Source of the DNA: Microbacterium sufflavum
Lineage (GTDB): Bacteria; Actinomycetota; Actinomycetes; Actinomycetales; Microbacteriaceae
Direction of reading: 5' to 3'
NCBI RefSeq assembly: GCF_023091155.1
Contig: NZ_JAHWXK010000001.1
Coordinates: forward strand, 1,240,001 to 1,304,000
Length of the DNA stretch: 64,000 nt
In this document: positions 7,911-16,587 of the stretch, one piece after another
How the letters are laid out: every line of letters starts with the position of its first letter
Position numbering within the stretch: the first letter of the stretch is position 1
Translations under genes and position numbers: made by a program
The notes under the pieces: model-generated
Database searches by the model: none
What the model was told of the DNA's origin: nothing
What the model saw: only the letters and a program-made list of their open reading frames with translations

Positions 7911-8933
7911 CTAGAGGTGCACGACCTCGCCGTCGCGGGCGGCGGAGGCCTGCGCGGCCTTCACGATCTCGACCGTGCGGATGCCCACCCCGGCATCAGG
8001 CTGCGGCTGACGGCCGTCGCGCACGGCACGCACGAACTCCTCCAGCAGCAGCGCGTCGAGGTCGGCGCCGACCGGGCTCCAGGTCTCACCGTGCGCGTCG
8101 TGCCCGGCGACGCCCTTCGCGAACGGACTCACGGTGACGGTGCCGCGCTCGGCGACGACCTGCAGCGTGAGGCCGCCCCACGTGGCCGAGCTCATCGGCC
8201 AGCTCCAGGAGCAGTCGATCGTGGCGACCACGCCGCCCGGGTACTGGATCGTGACGAGCCCGCCCGTCTCCACCGACAGCTCGCGCTGCGCGTGCAGCAC
8301 CCGGTTCGACACGGCGCGCACGGACGCCGCTCGCTCGCCGAGCAGCTCGTCGAGCAGGTCGGCGCAGTGGACGACGTGGTCGACGAGCGCGCCGCCGCCC
8401 GCGAGCTCGGGGTCGGTGAACCAGGCCCTGTCCTGCGGGAGCTTGCCGTTGTTGATGCCGGTCACGCCGAGGATGCGCCCGAGTCGTCCGCTGCGCAGTT
8501 CGGCGATCGCGTCGCGCACCGCGGGGGAGAACCGCACGGGATAGGCGACCATGAGCAGCACACCCGCGGTCTCGCACGCGTCGCGCATGGCGATCGCATC
8601 CTCGACCGTGGTGGCCAGCGGCTTCTCGCACAGCACGTGCACGCCCGCCGCCGCAGCACGCTCGACGAGGGCGCGGTGCCGGGAGTTCTCGGCCGCGATC
8701 ACGACGGCGTCCGGCTTCCACGCGAAGGCCTCGTCGTACGTGTCGACGTAGGCCACGCCCAGCTCGGCGGCGAGCTCGGCGCCGCGGGGAGCGTCGTCGG
8801 GCGCGGCCGCGCCGTCGGGGTCGGTCGCGATGAGCTCGACGCCGGGCATCTCCTTCAGCGCGTGCACATAGCTGAGGGCGTGCGTGTGCGCGAACGACAG
8901 GACGGCGATGCGCAGCGGGGTGGGGGCGGTCAT
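7911..8933 (-). CDS. Gfo/Idh/MocA family oxidoreductase
   Basis: A 340-residue NAD(P)-dependent oxidoreductase. The N-terminal Rossmann domain begins LRIAVLSFAHTHALSYVHAL, so the usual GxGxxG is replaced by a family variant with SFAHTH. The Gfo/Idh/MocA motif CEKPLATT is present with the catalytic Lys, and the C-terminal substrate-binding domain has GGGALVDHVVHCADLL. Enzymes of this family oxidise or epimerise sugars and cyclitols. The ATG at 8933 overlaps the stop of the preceding paralogous oxidoreductase by 4 bp, so the two are translationally coupled. It is the last gene of the ROK operon of locus A. Confidence 0.88.
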   Translation of the reverse strand: MTAPTPLRIAVLSFAHTHALSYVHALKEMPGVELIATDPDGAAAPDDAPRGAELAAELGVAYVDTYDEAFAWKPDAVVIAAENSRHRALVERAAAAGVHVLCEKPLATTVEDAIAMRDACETAGVLLMVAYPVRFSPAVRDAIAELRSGRLGRILGVTGINNGKLPQDRAWFTDPELAGGGALVDHVVHCADLLDELLGERAASVRAVSNRVLHAQRELSVETGGLVTIQYPGGVVATIDCSWSWPMSSATWGGLTLQVVAERGTVTVSPFAKGVAGHDAHGETWSPVGADLDALLLEEFVRAVRDGRQPQPDAGVGIRTVEIVKAAQASAARDGEVVHL

Positions 8934-9976
8934 CGGGTGGCCTCCTCGGTGGCGGGCGCGGCGGGATCGGGAGCGGTGGAGTCGGCCGCGGCGGCCTCCC
9001 CGGGGAGGGCGACCGCGGAGCCCGAGGCGATGGAGGCGTAGGCGGCCTCGGCGACCGCGACCGCGGCGATCCCGTCGGCGGGGGCGACGCGCGCCGCACG
9101 GCCCTCGCGGATCGCGGCCACGAAGTCGGCGATCTCGGCGTAGTACGGGCTCTCCTCGGGCGACATCGGCGGCAGGTAGTCGGCGTCGCCCTCGGGCACC
9201 ACGGCGTCGGTGCGGAGGGTGTGGTCCTCGGCGCTGTCGTACCGCAGACGGCCCGCCGATCCCGCGACCTCGACGCTCGTGCGGAACGGCATGCCGGGCT
9301 GCGCCCAGCTCGCGTGCAGGTGACTGAGCACCCCGTTGCGGTGGGTAAGCACGACGTGCGCGGTCACGGGCGCGGGCACGCGGTCGTCCACCGTCGGCGG
9401 GTTCTGCACGGCGTAGACGCTGGCGACCGGTCCGGCGAACCACAGCGCCTGGTCGATGTCGTGGATCATGAGGTCGCGGATCACGCCGCCGCCCGCCCGC
9501 TCGGAGAAGAACCACCCGGTCTGCGGCGCGGAGCCCGCACGGCTGAACCGCTGCACCGCGAGCTCGCCCACGTGCCCGGCCTCGATGCCCGCCTTGATCT
9601 GCGCGTACTCGCCCATGTACCGCACGACGTGCGCGGGGAACAGCCGGACACCGGCGCGAGCGGCGGCCGCGGTCACCTCTGCGGCGGCCTCGGCGGTCGC
9701 GGCGAGCGGCTTCTCGCAGATCACGTCGCGACCGCGGGCGATGGCGCGCAGCGCGAAGTCGGCGTGCGTGCTGCTGGGCGTGACGATGTCGACCAGGTCG
9801 ACCAGCTCGATCAGCGCGTCGACGTCGGCGACCAGCTCGAAGCCGTACTCCGCGGCGATCTCCTCGGCACCGTCGAGCGAGGTCACGTAACCCCGCACGC
9901 CCAGCGCCCGCCACGCGTCGGCGTGCACGCGGGAGATGCCGCCCGCGCCGATGAGTCCGACTGTCAACGTGCTCAC
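8930..9976 (-). CDS. Gfo/Idh/MocA family oxidoreductase
   Basis: A 348-residue oxidoreductase with a canonical Rossmann start (VGLIGAGGISRVHADAW), the family motif CEKPLAAT, and a dimer-forming substrate domain with GGGVIRDLMIHDIDQALWF, where the HDID segment holds the usual catalytic Asp/His. The C-terminal 25 residues are rich in Ala, Asp and Thr and probably disordered. The GTG start at 9976 overlaps the ROK stop in a GTGA pattern and follows AGGAGAAG. It probably handles a sugar or sugar acid delivered by the divergent ABC importer. Two such enzymes in tandem suggest sequential oxidation and reduction, as in cyclitol or rare-sugar epimerisation. Confidence 0.9.
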   Translation of the reverse strand: MSTLTVGLIGAGGISRVHADAWRALGVRGYVTSLDGAEEIAAEYGFELVADVDALIELVDLVDIVTPSSTHADFALRAIARGRDVICEKPLAATAEAAAEVTAAAARAGVRLFPAHVVRYMGEYAQIKAGIEAGHVGELAVQRFSRAGSAPQTGWFFSERAGGGVIRDLMIHDIDQALWFAGPVASVYAVQNPPTVDDRVPAPVTAHVVLTHRNGVLSHLHASWAQPGMPFRTSVEVAGSAGRLRYDSAEDHTLRTDAVVPEGDADYLPPMSPEESPYYAEIADFVAAIREGRAARVAPADGIAAVAVAEAAYASIASGSAVALPGEAAAADSTAPDPAAPATEEATR

Positions 9977-11142
9977 TGCTTCTCCTCGGTGTCGTCGCCG
10001 GTGACCGGCTCGTGCGGCAGGGGGGTGATGGGCGGGGCGGGCATGTCGTCGATGCCGGAGATCTCGGCGGGGTGCCGCTGGAACGCGTGCACGACCGCAC
10101 CGTGCGCGGCGGCTTCCGCGCCCAGTCGCGCCTCGGCGACCGGCACCTGGAACGGCAGCCCGAGGTGCCCGGGGAGTGCGGCCCGCAGCGGGTCGAGCAG
10201 TTGCTCGTGCGCCGCCGAGAGTCCGCCGCCGATGACGACCATGGCGGGATCGACCGTGAGGATCAGCGTGGCGATGCCGTGCGCGAGCTCGTCGATGAAC
10301 GCGTCGAGCTCCTCGCGTGCCCCGGGGTCGCCCTCCCGCGCGAGGGCGAACACCTCTGCGGCGGTGGGGGCCGTGCGCCAGGGGATCTGCCCGGTCTCGC
10401 TGTTGAGTCCGCGGAAGGCCAGGCGTCCGATGTCGCCCGCCGCGTTGTGGATGCCGCGGCGGGGGCGTCCGCCGAGGATGAGGCCCATCGCGATGCGGTT
10501 GCCGACCGACAGGTAGATCACGTCGTCGACGAGCTGCGCGACCCCGAGGTGGTGTTCCGCGACCGCGGCGAGACGCACGCCGTTGTCGACGGCGACCGGG
10601 CACCCGAACGCGTGCCGCAGCTGCGATCCGATGTCGATGCCCGACCACTCGGGGATGACGACCGAGGTGGTCACGCGGCCGGCGTCGTCGACGAGCCCGG
10701 GGAGGGAGACGCCGACGGCGCGCACCTGCGACGCGGGGATGCCGGTGTCGGCGAGGGTTCCGCGGATGTGGGAGATGACGGCGGCGAGCTTGGCGGCCCC
10801 GTCGGTCTGCGCCGAGACGCCGGGGTAGGTGCGCTGGGCGATGACCGCTCCGGCGAGGTCGGACAGCACGACCCGCACGCTCGCGACGCCGATGTCGACG
10901 CCCACGACGGTGCCGGCGGCGGCGTGGAACGCGTACCGGCGGGCGGGTCGTCCGGCCCCTCCGCCGTTCTGCGCGGGCGCGTCGACCAGCAGCCCGGAGT
11001 CGCTGAGCACGGTCACGGCGTTCTCGACCGAGGTGCGGGAGACCTCCAGCGAGCGGGACAGATCGCTCACGGTCGCCGGTCCCGTGTCGCGCAGCTGGAG
11101 GGCGCAGCGCGCCACGATCGACAGCGGACTCGTCACGCCCAT
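9973..11142 (-). CDS. ROK family transcriptional regulator
   Basis: A 389-residue ROK protein with an N-terminal winged helix-turn-helix (residues about 15-65, TVSDLSRSLEVSRTSVENAV) and a C-terminal ROK sugar-kinase-like domain (VVGVDIGVASVRVVL, then HNAAGDIGRL and VIGGGLSAAHEQ). The usual zinc cluster CGCxGCxE is missing, since the region after GDIGRL reads AFRGLNSETG. It therefore probably senses a ligand without the standard zinc site. It is transcribed divergently from the sugar ABC importer, with 188 bp of shared control region containing several inverted repeats, so it very likely represses that operon and its own. The ATG at 11142 follows AAGGAGG. Confidence 0.9.
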   Translation of the reverse strand: MGVTSPLSIVARCALQLRDTGPATVSDLSRSLEVSRTSVENAVTVLSDSGLLVDAPAQNGGGAGRPARRYAFHAAAGTVVGVDIGVASVRVVLSDLAGAVIAQRTYPGVSAQTDGAAKLAAVISHIRGTLADTGIPASQVRAVGVSLPGLVDDAGRVTTSVVIPEWSGIDIGSQLRHAFGCPVAVDNGVRLAAVAEHHLGVAQLVDDVIYLSVGNRIAMGLILGGRPRRGIHNAAGDIGRLAFRGLNSETGQIPWRTAPTAAEVFALAREGDPGAREELDAFIDELAHGIATLILTVDPAMVVIGGGLSAAHEQLLDPLRAALPGHLGLPFQVPVAEARLGAEAAAHGAVVHAFQRHPAEISGIDDMPAPPITPLPHEPVTGDDTEEKQ

Positions 11143-11179
11143 GTGCGGTGCCTCCTTCGTCCCCGTCGTTGGTGCGATC

Positions 11180-11257
11180 AAATTAGCACACCCGGTTCTC
11201 ACATCGTGTTTTGTCGTTGACGATCGAGAAACACGCTGGAAACAAGCGTCTGAGAAC
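11180..11257. promoter_or_regulatory. ROK promoter and nested inverted repeats (candidate ROK operators)
   Basis: On the minus strand an extended -10, TGC-TAATTT, covers plus positions 11180-11185 ahead of the ROK gene. Two inverted repeats follow. CGTGTTT at 11205-11211 pairs with AAACACG at 11229-11235, and GTTCTCA at 11195-11201 pairs with TGAGAAC at 11251-11257. The left CGTGTTT arm overlaps where the ROK -35 would lie. The right arms end just before the -35 of the divergent importer operon. The placement fits a repressor that controls both directions. Confidence 0.5.
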
Positions 11258-11263
11258 TTGTAC

Positions 11264-11326
11264 TTGACGAATTATCCCAGCCCAATGTCATAATGAACCG
11301 TACTCAGCACGGTTTACGCAAAGGAG
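11264..11326 (+). promoter_or_regulatory. Promoter, operator-like palindrome and RBS of the locus A importer operon
   Basis: TTGACG at 11264-11269 and CATAAT at 11289-11294 form a plausible promoter, although the 19-bp spacer is long. An inverted repeat, AACCGT (11296-11301) and ACGGTT (11309-11314) with a 7-base spacer, lies just after the -10 box. That is where a repressor would block initiation, or where an mRNA hairpin would form. AAAGGAG at 11320-11326 is the ribosome-binding site for the ATG at 11331. Confidence 0.55.
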
Positions 11327-11330
11327 CACC

Positions 11331-12572
11331 ATGCGCGTCAGCAAGATCACCGGCGTCGTCGCGGGAGTCGCGGCCGCCACCCTGTTGGCCGGATGTTCGG
11401 CCGGCGGAGGCACCACCGCAGAGGGCGAGCAGGACATCACGGTCTGGCTCTACCCGGTCATCGCCGACGAGGCGGTGCACAAGGACTTCTGGGACTCGAC
11501 CATCGAGGCGTTCGAGAAGGAGAACGAGAACGTCAACGTCTCCTACGAGATCTTCCCGTGGGCCAACCGCGACGAGGCCCTCCAGACCGCGATCGCGGCC
11601 GGCAAGGGTCCCGACGTCGTCTACCTCATCCCCGACCAGCTCGCCGCCTACCAGAAGTCGATCGCGCCGCTGAACGACCTGCTCAGCACCGAGCGTCAGG
11701 ACGACCTGCTGCCCAACGTCAAGGAGTCCGTCACGATCGGCGGCGACATCCTCGGCGCCCCCATCCTCACCAGCGCCCAGCCGCTCATCTGCAACGCCGC
11801 CGCGTTCGAGGCCGCCGGCGTGACCGAGTACCCCGAGACCTGGGACGACGTCGCCGAGATGGCACCCGCGTTCGTGGAGAAGGGCATGTACGCCCTGAAC
11901 TACCCGGCCTCCGCCGAGAACACCCTCAACCTCACCTACTACCCGCTGCTGTGGCAGGCGGGCGGCGAGGTCTACACCGAGGACGGCGAGGTCGGCTTCG
12001 ACAGCAAGGCCGGCGAGAAGGCGCTCACCTTCCTCACCGACCTGGCCGAGGAGGGCGCGCTCGACCCCGAGGCGCTCACCACCAACGTGCCGCTCGAGCA
12101 GACCGCGATCGCGCAGGGCAAGGTCGCCTGCACCTGGAACAACGCGGTCACCGAGGTCGCGCCGTTCTGGGGCGAGGAGAACGTGAAGGTGCTCGCGCCG
12201 CTCAGCGACAAGGAGTCCGTCGCGTACGGCACCGTCGGTTCGCTCTCGGTGCTCAAGGGCTCGAAGGCGAAGGACGCCGCCGCCGCGTTCGCCGAGTACG
12301 CCACCGGCGCCGACGTGGTCGAGCCGTACCTGACCGCCGCCGGCTACTTCTCCGCGCTCAGCACGACCGAGCCGCTGTACGCCGACGACCCGCTGCTCGG
12401 CGAGGTCGAGAAGTACGTGCCCGACACCACCGTCGGTCAGCTCGACGCCAGCTCCCGCGCCCTGATGGGTGTGCTGTCGCCCGAGATCCAGGCCGCCCTG
12501 CTCGGCCAGAAGTCGCCCGCCGACGCCCTGAAGGACGCCGCGGCCGCCGCAGCCCCGCTGCTGCAGAAGTGA
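11331..12572 (+). CDS. ABC transporter sugar-binding lipoprotein
   Basis: A 413-residue extracellular solute-binding protein of the family-1 (carbohydrate) type. The N-terminus is a lipoprotein signal with lipobox LLAGC (Cys22). The mature protein begins with a Gly/Thr-rich linker, then ITVWLYPVIADEAVHKDFW, and later shows KGPDVVYLIPDQLAAY and VTEYPETWDDVAEMAPAF, which are typical of sugar-binding proteins. It is the first gene of the locus A operon and is followed by two permeases. It should deliver a mono- or oligosaccharide. Its sugar is not determinable from sequence, but the GH26-like enzyme and the aldolase downstream suggest a plant or microbial glycan breakdown product. Confidence 0.92.
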   Translation: MRVSKITGVVAGVAAATLLAGCSAGGGTTAEGEQDITVWLYPVIADEAVHKDFWDSTIEAFEKENENVNVSYEIFPWANRDEALQTAIAAGKGPDVVYLIPDQLAAYQKSIAPLNDLLSTERQDDLLPNVKESVTIGGDILGAPILTSAQPLICNAAAFEAAGVTEYPETWDDVAEMAPAFVEKGMYALNYPASAENTLNLTYYPLLWQAGGEVYTEDGEVGFDSKAGEKALTFLTDLAEEGALDPEALTTNVPLEQTAIAQGKVACTWNNAVTEVAPFWGEENVKVLAPLSDKESVAYGTVGSLSVLKGSKAKDAAAAFAEYATGADVVEPYLTAAGYFSALSTTEPLYADDPLLGEVEKYVPDTTVGQLDASSRALMGVLSPEIQAALLGQKSPADALKDAAAAAAPLLQK

Positions 12573-12640
12573 GGCGACGGGGGCGTGCGGACACCCGCCG
12601 CACGCCCCCTCCTCTCCGCCCCCGACGTGAGGAAACGACA

Positions 12641-13546
12641 ATGACGACGGCCACCACGGCACCCAAGCCCGCAGGGCGCGTCGCCCGGGTGCTCGCCCGG
12701 CGGGAAGCGCGCATCGCGTTCCTGTTCGTGCTCCCCGCCTTCCTGCTGTTCATCGCCTTCCGCTTCGGCCCGAGCATCGCGGGCGTGGCGCTGAGCTTCT
12801 TCGACTACGACATCTCCGGCGAGATCGCGTGGCGCGGACTCGACCACTTCCAGCGCCTGGTCGCCGATCCGCTGTTCTGGCGGGCGCTCGGGACCACCGT
12901 CATCTACACGGTGCTGGCGGTGCCGATCGCGCTCGTGCTGTCGACCGTGATGGCCCTCGGCGTGCGACGGGCCTTCCGCGGCGCCCGCTTCTTCCGGTCG
13001 ATCTTCTTCCTGCCCGTCATCACCTCGCTGGTGCTCGCCGGCTCGATCTTCGTGTGGATCTTCTCGGCGAACGGCCCCTGGTCGGCCCTGATGGCCCCGC
13101 TCGGGCTGGGCGGCTCGTGGCTCGGCAGCACCGTGCTCGTGATCCCCGCGATCGTCGTGGTGGGCGTGTGGTCGCGGTTCGGCTACGGGATGATGATCCT
13201 CATCGCGGCGCTGCAGGACGTGCCGCGTGAGCTGGAGGAGGCCGCGCTGGTCGACGGCGCGAACGCCTGGCAGCGGTTCCGGTGGATCATCCTCCCGCAC
13301 CTGCGCCCCACGTTCTTCTTCCTCGCGGTCATCGAGACCACCGCGGCCTTCCAGGTGTTCGACGTGATCTACGTGATGACCCAGGGTGGTCCGGCGAACG
13401 CCAGCTACTCGCTTGTCTACCTGCTGTACGACCAGGGCTTCCGCTACTTCGACTACGGCTACGCGGCCGCCGTCGGCGTCGCCCTGTTCGTCATGACCCT
13501 CGTGGTCGCCCTCATCCAGCGCCTCGTGATCGGAAAGCAGAAATGA
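12641..13546 (+). CDS. Carbohydrate ABC transporter permease (MalF/UgpA-like)
   Basis: A 301-residue inner-membrane permease with six predicted helices. The first is IAFLFVLPAFLLFIAFRFG, about residues 24-42. The EAA motif that contacts the ATPase is present as EEAALVDGANAWQRFRWIILPHLRP. The C-terminal part reads VMTQGGPANASYSLVYLLYDQGF, a standard feature of MalF/UgpA-type sugar permeases. The ATG at 12641 follows GAGGAAACG. It pairs with the next gene, whose start overlaps its stop. No ATPase gene is in the operon, so a shared MsiK/UgpC-type ATPase encoded elsewhere is likely. Confidence 0.92.
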   Translation: MTTATTAPKPAGRVARVLARREARIAFLFVLPAFLLFIAFRFGPSIAGVALSFFDYDISGEIAWRGLDHFQRLVADPLFWRALGTTVIYTVLAVPIALVLSTVMALGVRRAFRGARFFRSIFFLPVITSLVLAGSIFVWIFSANGPWSALMAPLGLGGSWLGSTVLVIPAIVVVGVWSRFGYGMMILIAALQDVPRELEEAALVDGANAWQRFRWIILPHLRPTFFFLAVIETTAAFQVFDVIYVMTQGGPANASYSLVYLLYDQGFRYFDYGYAAAVGVALFVMTLVVALIQRLVIGKQK

Positions 13547-14448
13547 CCGCTCTCCTGCAGCCCCCGACGCAGACCGCCGCGCCGACCCCGCAGCCCGCGC
13601 CCCGCAAGCGCCGCTCGTTCCGCGCGCTGGAGCCCACCGGCTGGGGCGTGGTCGTGCGGTGGATCTGGCTGAGCCTCGCGGGCATCCTCAGCTTCTTCCC
13701 GTTCTATGCGATGGTCGTGCTGAGCCTGAAGCCCGGCATGGTCGTCGAGCTCCCCGGCTCGCTGCTGCCCTGGACGGACATCTCGTTCGACTCCTACGCG
13801 CAGGTGCTCGGCGGTCAGAACATCCTCGGCTGGCTGTTCAACACGCTCGTCTACTCGCTCGTGTCGGTCGTGGCCGTGCTGTTCCTCTCCGCGCTCGCCG
13901 GATACGCCTTCGCCAAGAAGCGCTTCCGCGGCAAGGAGGTCATGTTCTGGTCGTTCCTGGCGATGGTCATGGTGCCGTTCCACGTGACGCTGATCCCGAC
14001 GTTCATCCTGATGGCGAACCTCGGCGGCATCGACACCTACTGGGGCCTGATCCTGCCGACGCTCGCGAACGCGCAGGCCGTGTTCCTGATGCGGCAGTTC
14101 ATCCAGGGGCTGCCCGACGAGCTGTTCGAGGCGGCACGGATCGACGGTGCGGGGGAGTTCCGCATCTTCCTGCGGATCGTGCTGCCGCTGTGCAAGCCGA
14201 TCCTCGCCACCCTCGGCATCTTCGTGTTCCTGTGGCACTGGAACGACTTCCTGTGGCCGCTCATCATCGCCAAGTCGAACTCGATGTTCACCCTCACCGT
14301 GGGCATCTCGTCGCTGCAGCAGCAGAACGTGCCGCTCAGCACCATGCTCGCCGGCTCCGTCGTGGCGCTGCTGCCCATCTTCCTCGCGTACCTGATCGCC
14401 CAGCGGTACGTGCAGGAGGGCGTGACCGGCACCGGGATCAAGGGCTGA
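13543..14448 (+). CDS. Carbohydrate ABC transporter permease (MalG/UgpE-like)
   Basis: A 301-residue permease. A proline-rich cytoplasmic N-terminal tail of about 40 residues precedes six membrane helices. The EAA loop is EAARIDGAGEFRIFLRIVLPLCKP, and the protein ends in QEGVTGTGIKG, which is the typical MalG/UgpE ending. The ATG at 13543 overlaps the previous stop by 4 bp (ATGA), which indicates translational coupling with its partner permease. Together with the lipoprotein at 11331 it makes a complete importer except for the ATPase. Confidence 0.92.
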   Translation: MTALLQPPTQTAAPTPQPAPRKRRSFRALEPTGWGVVVRWIWLSLAGILSFFPFYAMVVLSLKPGMVVELPGSLLPWTDISFDSYAQVLGGQNILGWLFNTLVYSLVSVVAVLFLSALAGYAFAKKRFRGKEVMFWSFLAMVMVPFHVTLIPTFILMANLGGIDTYWGLILPTLANAQAVFLMRQFIQGLPDELFEAARIDGAGEFRIFLRIVLPLCKPILATLGIFVFLWHWNDFLWPLIIAKSNSMFTLTVGISSLQQQNVPLSTMLAGSVVALLPIFLAYLIAQRYVQEGVTGTGIKG

Positions 14449-14467
14449 GAAGAAGGGAAAGCACCAC

Positions 14468-15502
14468 ATGGCTCAGCACAGCTTCGCCTCCGAGGCCGAG
14501 CTCGAAGAGGCCCTGGCCACGCCGAGCGACGCGCTCGTGGCCGACCTGGCACGCGGATCGGGCGACCTCGTGATCCTCGGCGCCGGCGGCAAGATGGGCC
14601 CGACGCTCGCGATGCTCGCGCGCCGCGGGATGGACGCGGCCGGCCGGACGGACGACGCCGTGTACGCGGTCTCGCGCTTCGGCGACGCCGCGATCCGCGA
14701 GCGCCTGGAGGCCGCGGGCGTGACCGTCGTGCCGTTCGACCTGATCGAGAACGACGACTTCTCCGCCCTTCCCGACGCCCCCCACGTGGTGTTCATGGTC
14801 GGCGCGAAGTTCGGTGCGGCGACCAACGCGTCGTGGGCGTGGGAGGTCAACGCCGCCCTGCCCGACCGGGTGGCCCGCCGCTACCGCGACAGCGCGATCG
14901 CCGTGCTGTCCACCGGCAACGTGTACCCGTTCGTGCCCGCGTCGTCGGGCGGCGCGTCGGAGGATGTGACCCCGGCGCCGATCGGCGAGTACGCCCAGTC
15001 GTGCCTCGGACGGGAGCGGGTGTTCGAGTTCGGTGCGCAGGAGCGCGGCACGAAGGTCGCCATCATCCGCCTGAACTACGCGGTCGACCTGCGCTACGGG
15101 GTGCTGGCCGACATCGGCACGGCCGTGCACGCGGGCGAGCCCGTGTCGGTCGCCACCGCCAACGTCAACGTGATCTGGCAGGGCTACGCGAACGAGGTGG
15201 TGCTGCGCAGCCTCGTGCACGCGTCGACCGACCCGTTCGTCATCAACCTCACCGGGCCGGAGCTGCTGAGCGTGGAGTCGGTCGCCCGCGGCTTCGGCAC
15301 CCTGTTCGACCGCGAGGTCACGATCGTCGAAGAGCCGCAGCCGACCGCGCTGCTCAGCGACGCCCGCCGCTGCATGGCCCTGTTCGGCTACCCGTCCGTG
15401 TCGGCCGAGGAGCTGATCCGCATGCAGGCCTCCTGGATCGACGCGGGCCTGCCGATGATCGCCAAGCCCACCAAGTGGGCCGTGCGGGACGGGAAGTTCT
15501 GA
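14468..15502 (+). CDS. NAD-dependent epimerase/dehydratase family protein
   Basis: A 344-residue extended-SDR-like protein. The nucleotide-binding motif is ILGAGGKMGPTLAML near residues 36-50, the Ser/Thr region is VLSTGNVYPF, and the Tyr region is EYAQSCLGRERVFEF. In ordinary members the Tyr is followed by xxxK. Here the Lys position is Cys, so the standard catalytic Lys is missing and the chemistry may differ or the protein may be non-catalytic. It lies 19 bp after the permease gene and overlaps the aldolase gene by one base, so it is an integral part of the sugar operon. A role on the imported sugar or on a sugar acid is inferred. Confidence 0.82.
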   Translation: MAQHSFASEAELEEALATPSDALVADLARGSGDLVILGAGGKMGPTLAMLARRGMDAAGRTDDAVYAVSRFGDAAIRERLEAAGVTVVPFDLIENDDFSALPDAPHVVFMVGAKFGAATNASWAWEVNAALPDRVARRYRDSAIAVLSTGNVYPFVPASSGGASEDVTPAPIGEYAQSCLGRERVFEFGAQERGTKVAIIRLNYAVDLRYGVLADIGTAVHAGEPVSVATANVNVIWQGYANEVVLRSLVHASTDPFVINLTGPELLSVESVARGFGTLFDREVTIVEEPQPTALLSDARRCMALFGYPSVSAEELIRMQASWIDAGLPMIAKPTKWAVRDGKF

Positions 15503-16587
15503 TGTCGTCGTCGTCCGCGGACACCGCGACCGTGCCGGTGCTGCGACCCGAGGCCGCGGCCACGCTCGCGCGCGGTGCCGTGATCCCCGCGCACCCGCTC
15601 GCGCTGACGGCCGACCGCACGCTCGACGAACGCCGTCAGCGCGCCCTCACGCGCTACTACCTCGACGCGGGCGCCGGTGGTGTCGCGGTGGGGGTGCACA
15701 CGACCCAGTTCGAGATCCGCGACCCGGAGCACGCCCTGTTCGAGCCCGTGCTCGCGCTCGCCGCGGAGGAGCTCGACGCCCGCGCGGGTGCCGAGGTCGT
15801 GCGCATCGCCGGTGTGGCGGGCGGCACGGCGCAGGCGGTGGCCGAGGCCGAGCTCGCGCGCGGGCTGGGGTACGACGCCGTGCTGGTGAGTCCCCGCGTC
15901 GCGGGCGCCGACGAGCGTGCCCTGCTCGAACGCGCCCGCGCCGTCGGCGAGGTGCTGCCCGTGGTGGGCTTCTACCTGCAGACCGCGATCGGCGGGCCCG
16001 TGCTCGGCCGTGACTTCTGGCGCGAGTTCGCGTCGATCCCCTCCGTGGTCGCGGTGAAGGCCGCGCCGTTCGACCGCTACCGCACGCTGGAGCTGGTGCG
16101 CGGGGTGGCGGCGTCCGGTCGCGCCGACGACATCGCCCTGTACACCGGAAACGACGACGCGATCGTCGCCGACCTGCTGTCGGAGTTCCACGTGGACTCG
16201 CCGTCCGGCCCGCGCACGCTGCGCTTCGTCGGCGGGCTGCTCGGCCAGTGGGCCGTGGGCACGCGGGCGGCCGTCGCGCTGCTGGAGCGGGCGCGGCAGG
16301 CGATGGACGGCGACGCCGAGGCGTACCGCGAGCTGGGGCTGCTGGCCTCCGACATGGTCGACGTGAACCAGGCGGTGTTCGACCCGGGCAACGACTTCCA
16401 CGGCGTGATCGCGGGCGTGCACGAGATGCTGCGCCAGCAGGGCCTGCTCGACGGCACGTGGTGCCTCGACCCGGCCGAGGGGCTCTCGCCAGGGCAGGCG
16501 GAGGAGATCGCCCGGGTGCGCCGTGCCTACCCGGCCCTGAACGACGACGCGTTCATCGCCGCGCACCTCGAGGACTGGCTGCGATGA
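15502..16587 (+). CDS. Dihydrodipicolinate synthase (DapA) family aldolase/lyase
   Basis: A 361-residue TIM-barrel protein of the N-acetylneuraminate lyase/DapA family. The Schiff-base Lys is in VVAVKAAPFDRY (Lys186), the conserved Tyr in VVGFYLQTAIG (Tyr158), and the oxyanion-type glycine region is GAGGVAVGVHTTQFE, a variant of the family GGTGE turn. It is longer than DapA (about 295 residues) because of a C-terminal helical extension. Its operon position, after an importer and an epimerase-like protein, argues for a retro-aldol or dehydration step on a 2-keto sugar acid and not for lysine biosynthesis. The start overlaps the previous stop by one base. Confidence 0.87.
   Translation: MSSSSADTATVPVLRPEAAATLARGAVIPAHPLALTADRTLDERRQRALTRYYLDAGAGGVAVGVHTTQFEIRDPEHALFEPVLALAAEELDARAGAEVVRIAGVAGGTAQAVAEAELARGLGYDAVLVSPRVAGADERALLERARAVGEVLPVVGFYLQTAIGGPVLGRDFWREFASIPSVVAVKAAPFDRYRTLELVRGVAASGRADDIALYTGNDDAIVADLLSEFHVDSPSGPRTLRFVGGLLGQWAVGTRAAVALLERARQAMDGDAEAYRELGLLASDMVDVNQAVFDPGNDFHGVIAGVHEMLRQQGLLDGTWCLDPAEGLSPGQAEEIARVRRAYPALNDDAFIAAHLEDWLR

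Noticed and set aside
13459..14469. 336-codon minus-strand frame opposite the MalG-like permease
   Set aside because: It is a high-GC shadow without domain signals, while the plus strand encodes a clear permease with EAA motif.
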